Assembly (NCBI GenBank): GCA_003415625.1
Contig: PYIU01000003.1
Span: 310,001-374,000 of the forward strand
Direction: 5' to 3'
DNA from: Aquanectria penicillioides
Lineage: Eukaryota; Ascomycota; Sordariomycetes; Hypocreales; Nectriaceae
DNA: 64,000 nucleotides
Shown here: positions 49,981 through 60,160 of the stretch, in pieces
Position numbering within the stretch: position 1 is the stretch's first letter
Layout of the letters: each line of letters starts with the position of its first letter
Made by a program: the position numbers and the translations under genes
Notes under the pieces: model-generated
Told to the model about the DNA's origin: nothing
The model's database searches: none
Seen by the model: the letters and a program-made list of their open reading frames with translations, nothing else

Positions 49981-50635
49981 GTCGGGGCGGAGCACGACGG
50001 ATCAGGATGGATCAGGACGGATCAGGACGGATCAGGACTCATCAGGTCAGCTCGATGTCATGTAAGTCGGCCGGGAGCGCCCCGCTCGGGACCCGGGAGT
50101 TTGGTTACAAGGGCGGCGACGAGGGCGGCGACGAGGGATATCGTCCGGGGTGTGGGTTGCGCGGCCGGTGGAGATGTTTCGTCACGTCCGGGCCTGTTCA
50201 AGTCGAGTCAAGTCAGTCTATGCTTGGCGATGGAGTTGCCTTCAGATCGGGCACGGGCATAGGGAACGTGTCGAGGGAAGGTTTCCAATAGGATGTTGGG
50301 GATTTTTTTTTTTCTCCCTCGTTTCCCCTTGGGAGAAGATGCTTGAGGGGATCCAGCTGCAAGGTCATGTTAGGGGCTCCGTTCGAGCCTTTCCATGGGT
50401 CGAAGCGGGCATTTCAGTGCGACGCAATACAATTGCGAGAGACAGGATGGCGATGGCGTCAGCGGTCGCTCGACTTACCCTGTTCGGAAACATCACGTCA
50501 GTGGAGAATGGGAGTGCAAGGTCATGTAAGTCGAAGAGTGCGAGGCTTTAGTCCTTGTAGAGAATCGGTATAAAAGCGTCCGTTTCCTTGCATTGGGACT
50601 GTCTTATTTGCATCAAGCCTCGTTGGAGTCCAGAG
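49981..50635. promoter_or_regulatory. Divergent bZIP / arylsulfatase promoter with repeated motifs
   Basis: 655 bp between the two start codons. GTCATGTAAGTCG occurs exactly twice (50057-50069 and 50521-50533), its reverse core CGACTTAC lies at 50471-50478, and TGCAAGGTCATGT occurs twice (50358-50370 and 50515-50527). A CRE-like ACGTCA is at 50495-50500. TATAAAA at 50569-50575 fits the arylsulfatase, 60 bp before its ATG. Repeats on both sides suggest operator sites for one regulator. Confidence 0.55.
49999..50046. repeat. GGATCAGGAC decamer repeat in the bZIP leader
   Basis: Four tandem decamers plus a partial fifth begin 19 bp upstream of the bZIP start codon. As transcribed RNA they would lie in the 5' UTR. 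Confidence 0.85.
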
Positions 50636-52672
50636 ATGGCCAAACTTACATTGCATCCTTCAATGGCGGCGTTTCCCGGTCCATTGGCGTTGGCTTGCCT
50701 GTGCCTAACATGGCTGGGGTTGGCGGCGGCAGCCAATAGGCCCAACTTTGTCTTTATCCTAACAGACGACCAAGACTGGTAAGTATAAATACATACCCGA
50801 ATATATCACTTGATTGAGTTGTTTATATATGGATATGCTAAATTCGCTCAGGCACATGAACTCTCTTGAATATATGCCCCTTCTGAGCAAGTACCTCATC
50901 AACGAAGGAACCCTGTTCTCTCGCCACTACTGCACTGTAGCTCTGTGCTGCCCATCCAGGGTCAACCTGTGGACTGGACGCGCAGCCCACAACACAAATG
51001 TAAGACTTGAAAGAATAATAAATTGAGAATGGAAAAGAAATGTCAGTTGCAATGTTTTCCCAATCTAACTGCAACTAGGTTACAGACGTTTGGGCTCCTT
51101 ACGGAGGATATCCCAAAATCGTTCGCGAAGGCATCAACGACAACTATCTCCCCGTGTGGCTTCAAGACATTGGCTACAATACATACTACACCGGAAAACT
51201 CTGGAACCAGCACTCAATTGACAATTACAACAGCCCTTATGCAAACGGCTTCAACCAGTCTGATTTTCTGCTCGACCCCTTCACGTACGAGTACAGAAAT
51301 GCCTGGATGTCTCGCAACGGTGCCCCGCCAGTCAACTACCCTGGACAATACTCTCCGGATCTCACAGCCGAAAAGGCGTACGACTTTCTTCACGAGGCGT
51401 TGAGCCACGACGAGCCATTCTTCCTTGTTCACGCTCCAATTGCGTCTCATGGAGACATCAAGCTTGTGGGCGGGTTTGTCACCGACATGCCCAAGTATGC
51501 AGAGCGACATGCTCATCTGTTCAACGAGTATCAGATCCCGAGAGGAGACAACTTCAACCCGGAGGTGCAGGGCGGCGTCAGCTGGATCCGCGAGCTGCCC
51601 CGTCTCAATGACACGGTTATTGCATACAGCGACGAGTATCAGCGAGCTCGTCTGAGGTCTCTCCAGTCCGTCGACGAAATGGTGGAGAAGACAGTCAAGA
51701 TCCTCCAGGAGAGCGGCCGGCTCGACAACACGTACATCATCTACACCACCGACAACGGATATCACATCGCGCAGCACCGCATGCACCCGGGCAAAGAATG
51801 CGGCTTCGAGACCGACGTCCACATCCCGCTCGTCGTCCGCGGGCCCGGGGTCGCCGCCGGCCACGTCTCCAAGGCCGTCACGTCGCACACGGATCTTGCG
51901 TCCACCATCATGCAGCTCGCCGGCTCGCCGATTGACTCGGACGGCACGCCCATCCCGCTCACCTCTGACAAGGAGGAGCACGCAAAGGTCGAGCACGTCA
52001 CGATTGAGTATTGGGGCCTCGCCATCCCAGAGGGCATCTACGGATACTATGGCGACAGTAACATGACGGACGGGCTGAATAGCTCGGCTCATGCCGTTGG
52101 GAACAACACTTACAAGGCGATCCGTGTCATCGGAGAGGAGTACAACTTGTACTACGCCGTGTGGTGCACCAATGAGACTGAGTTTTATGATCTAAACGTG
52201 GGTTCCATCTCGCTTCTGTCCCCTTTTCCCTTGCCGTCTCATCATGAGATAGCTAACCGTTGCATTGCATTGCACGTTGCAGTCCGACCCCGGTCAGGTT
52301 CGCAACCTCTTCGACGCCGACTTTGGCCACTTGGCTTCCAAGTACTCCATTGCCAGCCGCCCGTTCGGCCAGATCATCCCACGCTTGGATGCGCTGACCA
52401 TGGTGCTCAAGTCGTGCAAGGGCCAGGAGTGCGTGCGGCCGTGGACGACGCTGCACCCGGCCGGAGACGTGACGTCGCTCATCGACAGCCTGGACACCCG
52501 GTATGACGTATTCTACGAGACGCAGCCCAGGGTGAGCTTCTCCAAGTGCGAGCTGGGCTACATCCGCGAATCTGAGGGTCCGCAGAACGTGGTGCAGTTT
52601 GAGCAGGAGATGCAGAGGCAAGGTGCGCCGGTCAAGTTTAGATATCAGGGAGAGTTCAGTCTTTGGACATGA
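50636..52672 (+). CDS. Secreted arylsulfatase
   Basis: Type I sulfatase hydrolysing sulfate esters, probably for sulfur scavenging. Exons 50636-50778, 50852-50999, 51079-52197 and 52283-52672 give 599 residues. The signal peptide lies in the first 33 residues; a second Met at 50663 could be the true start. Metal-binding Asp pair is in FVFILTDDQD. The sulfatase signature CCPSR (the first Cys becomes formylglycine) is followed by VNLWTGR. The distal metal/sulfate site TTDNGYHIAQHRMHPGKE is complete. Several N-glycosylation sites follow. All catalytic residues are present and the frame is unbroken. Sulfatases in fungi are often induced by sulfur limitation through bZIP factors, fitting the divergent bZIP neighbour, though that link is inference. 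Confidence 0.93.
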
Positions 52673-52967
52673 GAGCCTGGATAGGCAAAAGCATCATTCT
52701 TTTATATTCTTATTCCGAAAGCAGTAATACATGAGATATTGAATTTGAAAAGGTGGTTGTTGTTGTCGAGGGTTTTAGACCCGTGGGGAGATATTAGACT
52801 ATGAAATGAGGCTTGCGAGCGTAAATGACCCGAGTTTTGCAAATATGACAACAAAATCAAAATGGTATCTGGTATGCTTGACAGATTTGTACCTTCTCCC
52901 GACACCCCACACCCATGATAACACCGATGCTAATTATATCCTACTATCCCTTCCTATTTGTCTTTAA

Positions 52968-54505
52968 TTATTGCTGGGGAGGTTGTTGCGGAGGTTGCTG
53001 AGGGGGTTGCTGCGGCGGCTGCTGAGGAGGTACCTGCTGCTGCTGCTGCTGGTCTAAAGGAGTAGAAAGCTGCGTGATGTCCGTTTGGGGGCTCACAGTT
53101 CTATCTTGGTTGACAGGCGGCTGCCCGGGGGAGGAGGCGTAACCGTGTTCAACGGGGACGGGGTCGATCCAGGGGGAGCCATGTTGTACTGCGGCTGCAT
53201 ATATGCCGGCTGCATGCCGTACGGAGGCTGTCCGGTATAGAAAATGGGTTGCTGTCCATCAACGGGAGGCGGCCCGGTAAAGTACATAGGCTGTTGCCCA
53301 TCGACAGGAGGCGGTGCGTAATAGTACACGGGCTGCTGTCCATCAACCGGGGGTTGTCCGTTGGGTGGCATCATGTACACCTGTGGGGGCATTGACATAG
53401 GAGGTTGATCGGTACCGTCACCCTTGACCGGCGCGGTGGTAACGGGCACCGCCGTCACAGGCACCGCGCCGTTAGGGTTTCGGGGGTCGGGGCCTAGCAG
53501 GTCGACGGGGTAAGCGTGCCGGAAACCCCACTTGAACCACAGCTTGAACCGTGTTCCCATGGAGAAGGAGTTCCATTGCTGGCGAAGGCGAGGATGATCG
53601 GCAGCGTTTCGGGGAGGAGTGTGTCGTGTAAAGCAAATGACCCAAAGGGACAGAAGGCACCAGAGGATGGTTCCAAACCGAAGGGCACCCTTGCCAAGCA
53701 TCAACCGCCTGAACCAGAGGAACGACTCGACGAAGCCGAGGACGAACAGGCCGGGGAGCACAGAGGCCACGACAATGACCCAGGTCTTGAGGCTGGTGCA
53801 TCCGGTCAGGACGGAACAAACGCTGTAGTCGTCATCGTCGTCGTCGTCGCCGCCGGAGCGATAGCCAGAGTCTCCTCCATAGTAGGCCCGGCCGGTGGCA
53901 GTGGGGTTGCGGCAGCTTCTGATGTAGTACGACTCAATGAAATCGGCAGTGGTGGCAGTGGTCAAAGGCACCTGGTTCTGGGACAGGTAGGCGGTGACGT
54001 GGGTGGCCGTGTCGCCATCCGAGTAGGTGGTGACGGTGGAGTTCACGCTGGTAGGAGAAATCTGGTAGCGGACAGCCGAGGGAATGTAGACGTTGGTGAA
54101 GGTGGTGACGGTGAAGGCCGTCGGGCAAGACGAGGGAGCCGTGTAGACGACTTCCTGCAGGTAGTCGGTGTAGGCGTAGTTGTTGTAGTCGTAAGAGGAG
54201 GTAGGCAAGACGTCGGCGTTCTTGACGTCGGTGGGATTGTACCAGACCTCGACAATCTCCAGGTCGTAGTAGCTCTGGTAGGAGGTGGACGAAGAGACAG
54301 CAGAAGCGGTGACGGTGGCAGTGGGCTTCAGGGTGACGACGTCCGTGTATGAGTAAATGTGCGTGTAAGTCGAGTACTTGGAAGTGGTGACGGATTCAAC
54401 GAGCTTCTCAGTGACGGTCCATCGAGCTGCATACGCGGATGAAGCAAGGAGGGACTGGGCTACAAATGCGCGGAAGAGCGCCACAGTAAGCACCTTCAAC
54501 TCCAT
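52968..54505 (-). CDS. Membrane glycoprotein with repeat-rich tail; frame break near its C-terminus
   Basis: Intronless. The ATG at 54505 starts a signal peptide (MELKVLTVALFRAFVAQSLL), then a Tyr/Ser/Thr-rich outer domain to about residue 215, an Asp run (GGDDDDDDDYS), a first membrane helix (TWVIVVASVLPGLFVLGF) and a second (FGTILWCLLSLWVICF). The cytosolic tail carries three PPVDGQQP repeats. The frame as written stops at 53093. A missing base in the five-base C (plus-strand G) run at 53172-53176 would extend it through PPWIDPVPVEHGYASSPGQ, SPQTDITQLSTPLDQ and a poly-Gln/PPQQ end to a stop at 52968-52970, total 512 residues. The extension reads as clearly coding-like. It resembles fungal plasma-membrane or septum proteins of unknown function. 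No family name is certain. Confidence 0.7.
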
Positions 54506-56249
54506 GGCGATGAACGGATCGGAAATCTGACAGCTAGAGTCGCCAAAAGTTGCGCCTCGCGAGGCGGAAGCGGCAGGGACTAAATGGACTGACGGAAGAC
54601 TGGCGGCACCACAAGTCTCGGGGATAATCCAGCCGCGAAACGCGGTGCTTATGTACCCGGGGGTAAAAATAAACTAGACAGTGCCCAAACGGCGGTGGTT
54701 TTCATTACAGTGGATAGTGGATCATGGATGCTACCAGCTAAGGCTGAACTAACCGTATCAACCTGGTTAATTTCAGCCGCATCTCCGGGGGGAGGAGACA
54801 AGCTTGTTTTTGGTGGGGATAAGCAAGGGACGATTGGCGCCGCCTCGGTGGTTTTCGTATCCTGTGATCTGTGTGAAGCGTCTCTGCGGCGCTCTAAGAG
54901 TCATGGCGCTGTGCCACAACGATAGAGTACGCGTAAAAGGAAATCTCCGTCCTTGATCTCCAACATCTGAGCGAGTTAAAGTTGTGGCGATGTCGTTGTT
55001 GCAACTGTTGCACTGCGGTTGCTCCGTATTGTTGTGTGGGCTTTCTCTCTCAAGACAGACCTCCGCCACACACTCTCTCCACACACGAGATAATCCAACC
55101 CAACCCAGCCCAGTCCAAACAAAAGAACTCGCCCGTGAGTCAACCAGAGCGAGCGCGCTCCCCTCGCTTGGCAACTCAAGGCGGCTCAGTCACTGGCCGA
55201 GACACGAGACAAGCCTTGACCTGCCAAGTGACCTGACGTGCCCTGCATTTGAGTCATTAAAAATAATCATAAAAAAGGGTTATATAGTTGCATCGGGAAT
55301 CCAGACTAGGCCCATATAAGAATGGCCGAGTTGAAGAACGCTCTGGCCAGCAGATGCGTCGACCACTCACCTCCCATGTCGCATTAGGTTTTGGGTAGCA
55401 TAGGGCGAGGCTAATCAAACCTGTGTGGGGATGGGCCTTTTTCTTTTTCGTTTGTCCTCGCCGATGTAACAAGATCTGCTCTAGGGTAGTGTAGCCGGCC
55501 GACAGGAGTCATTGGCAGGGAGCGGCCTGCCTAGGCAGGAGCCATGGGACTGGCACCAGACAGGGAAGCACAGGGCAGTCACAAGGAGCCCTGGAGCCTT
55601 GGAGCCTTGAAGCCAAGGCTCAGGGGGTGGAATCGGCCGACAACCGACTAACAAATCTCGGCCGTTTCCCAATTGGTGTGAAGGAAGGAATACACGACAA
55701 GCCGGGCCTCTCCTTCTCGTTGCAGACTCTGCTTTCCCCCTGGGGCTTCGGGCCGCGGTTGCTGGTCTGTGCAGGCTGTGTTTTTAACGTTCTGACTCTT
55801 GACGCAACGGTTCGAGGTTGAGGTTCGACGCCTTGAGGCACCCGGCGCGGCGCCTTCCACAACGGGAATGTAGGTACAGTGGGTGCAGGCACCGCCACAC
55901 CTGCCATGTGATGCCAGTGCCACATGCCTTGCCACACACCAAACGCCACAAGCCACACGCCACACACCGCCATGCCACTTGCGACCAGCTAGCCGAGCGA
56001 CACATGCAACATTGCATCGCATCTTGTTTACTGTCAGTTCATGCCGCCTTTTCCCTGGCTCCCAGACCAAGACAAGACAAGACACACATTCGAGACAACC
56101 AACCCTGGCTTCTTCAGCCCTGCAACGCCCGGCACCGCATCGCGCCCTACCGGCTTGCATCACACCACACCACATCACATCACCGCATACCGTATCGCAC
56201 TCGTAACTGAAAACAACCAAGCTGCCGCTACCCTCCAGAAAATGCTACC
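54506..56249. other. Divergent intergenic region
   Basis: 1.7 kb between the glycoprotein and HAUS6-type genes, with both promoters. Just before 56250 are CACACCACACCACATCACATC-like runs. Overlapping frames at 55620-56220 have no recognisable content. No gene seen. Confidence 0.55.
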
Positions 56250-58697
56250 ATGGCGGCAGCCCAGCAAACCCGCACTCGCTCTGCACGTCTGATTGCCAAC
56301 CTCACTCGGTCAGGTGCCCAGCAAGCCAACAATGCCGCCGGAGGAGCCTCGCATGCCGCCGGCACATCTCACGGCACCGCTCACAGCCTTGGCCACAGCC
56401 CCGCCGCCCAAGGCCCTCTGCCTTGTCGCTTTTCCTAACGAACCTGCGATTGCTCGATCTTGACCTACGCCCAGACTGGCCCGGCATCTCCCTAGAGACC
56501 TTTGTGACGGGTGGCACAAGTGCACAAGGCCAGAAGAGGCGGGTTCAGGCTGTCGAGTGGGCCTTGTTCCATCTCTTCGCCATTTGGGACCCTGAGGAAA
56601 CGAGGAATGTGAGTTGTCAAAGTATCTCGCTTGGCACACCTCTGTGCCTGGTTGCATCTTGTACCTCCAGACACTAATTGACGTCACTATGTAGAAACTC
56701 AAACCCTTCTTCCCCCCCTGGACCAAGTTCAGTCGGTCAACCTCCGCGCCGCCCTCCTCCGAGCTCTCGAACAAGCCAAGAAGAATGGCGTCTTGGGACG
56801 AGATGCTATCGTCCGAAAGACAATGCTGGACGAATGCAAGGGCGAGAGATTAGAAGAGGTCTTGGCTGCATTCTCATCGGCAGTCCTGAAGCAAGCCATT
56901 TCCAACGAGGTAGCCACTAGCGGTGAGCATGTTGCTCTGGCCGCCAAACTGGCACTCGAGGACCGAGGCTACAAGGGTAGCAATGGTGAACTCATCTCTA
57001 TGGTCTGGACACACAAAGCCGCCTTGCGTGGTGTGCTTCGAAACAAGAAAGCTGCCGATGCTCAATTCCGCGACTTTGCCGAGCTTCTGAGCATCAAGCA
57101 ACGGGGGATTGTGAGGAAGAACGAAGCTATCCAGGCTGCTGAGCGAAATGGGGGTGGAAAGACTGTTTCCGACGATGCCAAGCTGGAGATGTGGCGCACA
57201 ATACGAAACAATTGGTCTGGAAACGAGCGTTGGATGGAAACTCTGTTGTATGGAGATGCGGGCGCCAAAAAGGACGGCCTTCTCAGCATGCCCTTTGACC
57301 GAGTCTGGCACAGGGTTCGACAAGGTCGGCTTGGGGAGCTCGAGGAGCATGGCGCTGGCCTTTTGGAACAATTGGATGGTCGTGTTCGGACTCAGAGGGA
57401 ACGATTGGAGAAGTGGGAAAACTTCCACAGACGCCTATGTGAGGACCGACCGAGACCGTCACCGTCCAAGCAGAAGCGACAGCAAACGAGGTCAAAGGGC
57501 ATTGATTTGGGCTTTGGTGCTCACGAGGCACTCCAGGTCGGCCGGGCAAGTCCCAGAAAGCCAACACTCACTGGCCATAACCCACCGTTAACTGATGAAT
57601 ACCACGAATTGGTCAAGGGATTAGAGGACGAGCTCATGAATGCTGCACCGCGGGGGTCATCCTCTCTTGCATTTCTCCAGCGACCAGCCCAATCAAAGCC
57701 GACGCATCAGAGGACCATCTCTACTGCCGCTTCCGAACAGGCTTCGGAGGTGAGCGAGTTGGATGATGATGAACCCTTTTCGACCTCACCACCGTTGCAG
57801 TCTTTCCAAGCCAGGTTTGCTCAGACAAAACGGCAACCTGTGCTGAGACCCAAGATGTCGCTGTCTGGCGAATGGTTTGCTGCCAACACGGCATCGGTGG
57901 TCGGATCAAGGAGTTCTACGGAAACCCTCGAAAGCGAACCCTATCAGCCAGAACCTCAGTATCTTTCTCCGGACAGAAACAGTTCACCTGATGGTGACAA
58001 TGACCCCACACCCTTGGCTGGTTCACCTGACCGGCCCAGTGCGCGGGACCACGACCAAGATCGTGACCGCTACCCCGAAGAGGATCTCGAACCTCATCAC
58101 TACACGCCGAGAGATATGTCGCCCTCGCCAACTCAGGACCTTGCTGATCAGATCCTCGAGTCTATGGAGCAAGCCTCCCCATCACCTACGAAGCGGCCGA
58201 GGCCGCGTCACACGCTGTCCCTCGCCGAGCGCACACGTCTATCCATGGCTCACGGACCCTTTGCCTTCCCTGACCATGATGAATCCGAACTCCCCATTCA
58301 TCCAAAGCCAATCATCTCTGTCCAGCCCGCGATGAGCGACAGGCGAGATACGATTGTTCCGGATGCGTATGACGACCTCACCAGTCGAACGCGGAAGAGT
58401 ATGGCAGGCTTTGAAAAGGCAAAGCAAAAGGCTCAGTTGGAGAGGAGAAGATCACTGAGGAAGTCCAAGGTTCCCCCTCGCAAAGAGGGAGCGTACTTTG
58501 ACACGGTGGATGAGGAGGACAAGGACCACACGGTCCTAGCTGAGGAGCTAATGGCAGAGGAGGATATGGAAGCGGTATTTAGATCACGACCCAAGATCAA
58601 GGCCAGCCCCTTGCGAGCCCTACTCGTCAATGGGATGGCGATGAGTACATGTGATATGCGACATGCCCTTTGGATTTCACGATACACACTAGAATGA
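56250..58697 (+). CDS. HAUS6-type (augmin subunit 6 N-domain) protein, two apparent single-base gaps
   Basis: Exons 56250-56608 and 56695-58697 close to exactly 120 and 668 codons (787 residues) if one C is restored in the CCC run at 56414-56416 and one in the C7 run at 56713-56719. The repaired N-terminal domain reads LSLFLTNLRLLDLDLRPDW, WALFHLFAIWDPEETRN, then KLKPFFPP and LDQVQSVNLRAALLRAL, GRDAIVRKTMLDECKGE. This is the HAUS6_N pattern found in augmin subunit 6 and its fungal relatives, which help nucleate microtubules from existing ones in the spindle. Residues about 150-330 are helical/coiled. The C-terminal half is disordered, Ser/Pro-rich, with many SP/TP sites for mitotic kinases. 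Full augmin activity in fungi varies by lineage, so the role is inferred. Confidence 0.8.
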
Positions 58698-58887
58698 CTT
58701 AGAATGAAACGAATAAGTGCTGATGAAATACATCATATGTTAAATTGTCCTTTCTTCTTCCTTCTTCTCTTATTGCTGCGTCTCATACATGCTCACATCT
58801 ATATATTGTACAAAGATGCTTTTCTCAAGGCCCAAATATTGTACATGACCACCGCCTACACAGCTTCCTTGATTCACCAACCCTGGT
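58698..58887. other. Convergent 3' region
   Basis: 190 bp separate the HAUS6-type stop from the mitochondrial ribosomal protein stop on the opposite strand; the transcripts probably overlap or nearly do. Confidence 0.5.
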
Positions 58888-59683
58888 TTACCATCCTTGT
58901 CTCTTCAATTCCAGAACACGGTTCACCGTGGCCTTGAAACCCGTCTTGAAGCGGGATCGCCATCGCTGACTCGCCAACCTCTTGCGCTTGAGACCCTTTC
59001 GCTCGTGGAATCTCTGGCTGTGGAACTTGGTCTTGACCTGCTGCTCGCGCACCATCTTGTTGAGCACACGGAGGGCGACGGTGGGGGTCGGGGCGCTGGT
59101 GTTTGTGATGCGGTCCTTGATGAAGACGGTGCGGCCGGTGACGGCCTTGGCCCGCACCTGGGGGCGGTCGGTGGCCTTGTTGTCCAGGTTCTCGCTGAAG
59201 GCCATGGACTTGTTGGCGATGATGGACGCAATGTCGAGGTTGAACGGGGTTCCCTTCTTGGCGGCCGTGTAGGGGTGCTTTCCTTGGGGCTTGGTGGGCA
59301 TGAGGTCGGAGATGACTTCTGACATGGAGGGAGGAGGAGGAGGAGGAGGCGTCGCTGCTTCGGAGCTGGTCGTGTGGACGACTTTGGGGGTTGTGTCGGT
59401 CTTGATCTGGGGCTTGGTCTCCTGCCTCAGAGGCTGGTTCCGGATGGTGTTTCCGATGAGAGGGTTCTGTCGAACGGGCCTGGGGGCCGCATTGTCGTTG
59501 CCGTCGGAGTAGAACGGGCCTGCTCGCAGGGTGATGGAGGTGGAAAAGGCTCTAGAGGACGAGGCCTGGAGGGTGGAAGCGGTCGATAGCCTCGACAGCA
59601 CGGCGCTGCCGATTCTGGGGGTCGTAGCCCTGCATATTGTCAGTACTTGACACGGCCGTGGTCAATTGGTGCTGGGCTCACAT
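58888..59683 (-). CDS. MRP21: Mitochondrial ribosomal protein bS21m, start codon split by an intron
   Basis: Small-subunit mitoribosome protein. Main exon 59629-58888; its frame is open to the acceptor (TGCAG) but has no ATG before residue about 94. The only suitable start is AT at 59683-59682 followed by donor GTGAGC, spliced over a 52-nt intron to G at 59629, giving ATG GCT ACG ACC (MATTPRIGSAVLSRLSTAS). The product has 247 residues, with an Arg/Ser-rich mitochondrial presequence, a Pro-rich middle (TPPPPPPPSMSEV) and the bS21 domain at the C-terminus (FHSQRFHERKGLKRKRLASQRW, then KATVNRVLELKRQGW). Without the intron the ATG is followed at once by TGA. Gene finders that need an intact ATG in an exon will truncate or miss it. 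Confidence 0.82.
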
Positions 59684-60160
59684 GTTGCCGCGAAAAGTAC
59701 CGCGGTGCAGGCCCAATTGGCTGACTGAAGATTGTCGTCGTCGGTCGGAGCTGGGCGGAGAGCATGCGAGAGAAGCTGATGTGCAACAGAAAAGTCGCCA
59801 GGTGCCCGGATTAACGTTGGCGCGACGGCGGGCATCGCTCGGAATTTTTGGAGCCAATCACGCGCGCGGCCCACCACCTTAGCACAAGCGCCCTTCAGCC
59901 TCGCGAGCTGGAATTTCAACGGTCCTCCAGCCGCCTGCTCCATTGTGACGGGCGTTCCAAGCATAAAAATTTCTTAAAAACCGTCCTCCTTTTAATATTT
60001 TTCTGGCTCAAAGACGGAGGCCTCTGTATTGTGTGTTCATTCTCACGTTTAGCATCCCACTATCCTCGTTGACGAGCGCGATCCCGATTCGACGAGCACC
60101 GACGCCTGCTTCTGCGACAGTGAGTGCGACGAGGGGCGTTTGCGCCGCGGGCCGCCGAAG
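59684..60160. promoter_or_regulatory. Divergent promoter, mitoribosomal protein / splicing factor
   Basis: 477 bp shared by two housekeeping genes reading apart. It contains an A/T-rich stretch (59965-60005) but no canonical TATA box was assigned. Confidence 0.4.

Noticed and set aside
53516..54352. 278-codon frame antisense to the glycoprotein
   Set aside because: Val/Gly-rich shadow of the real exon.
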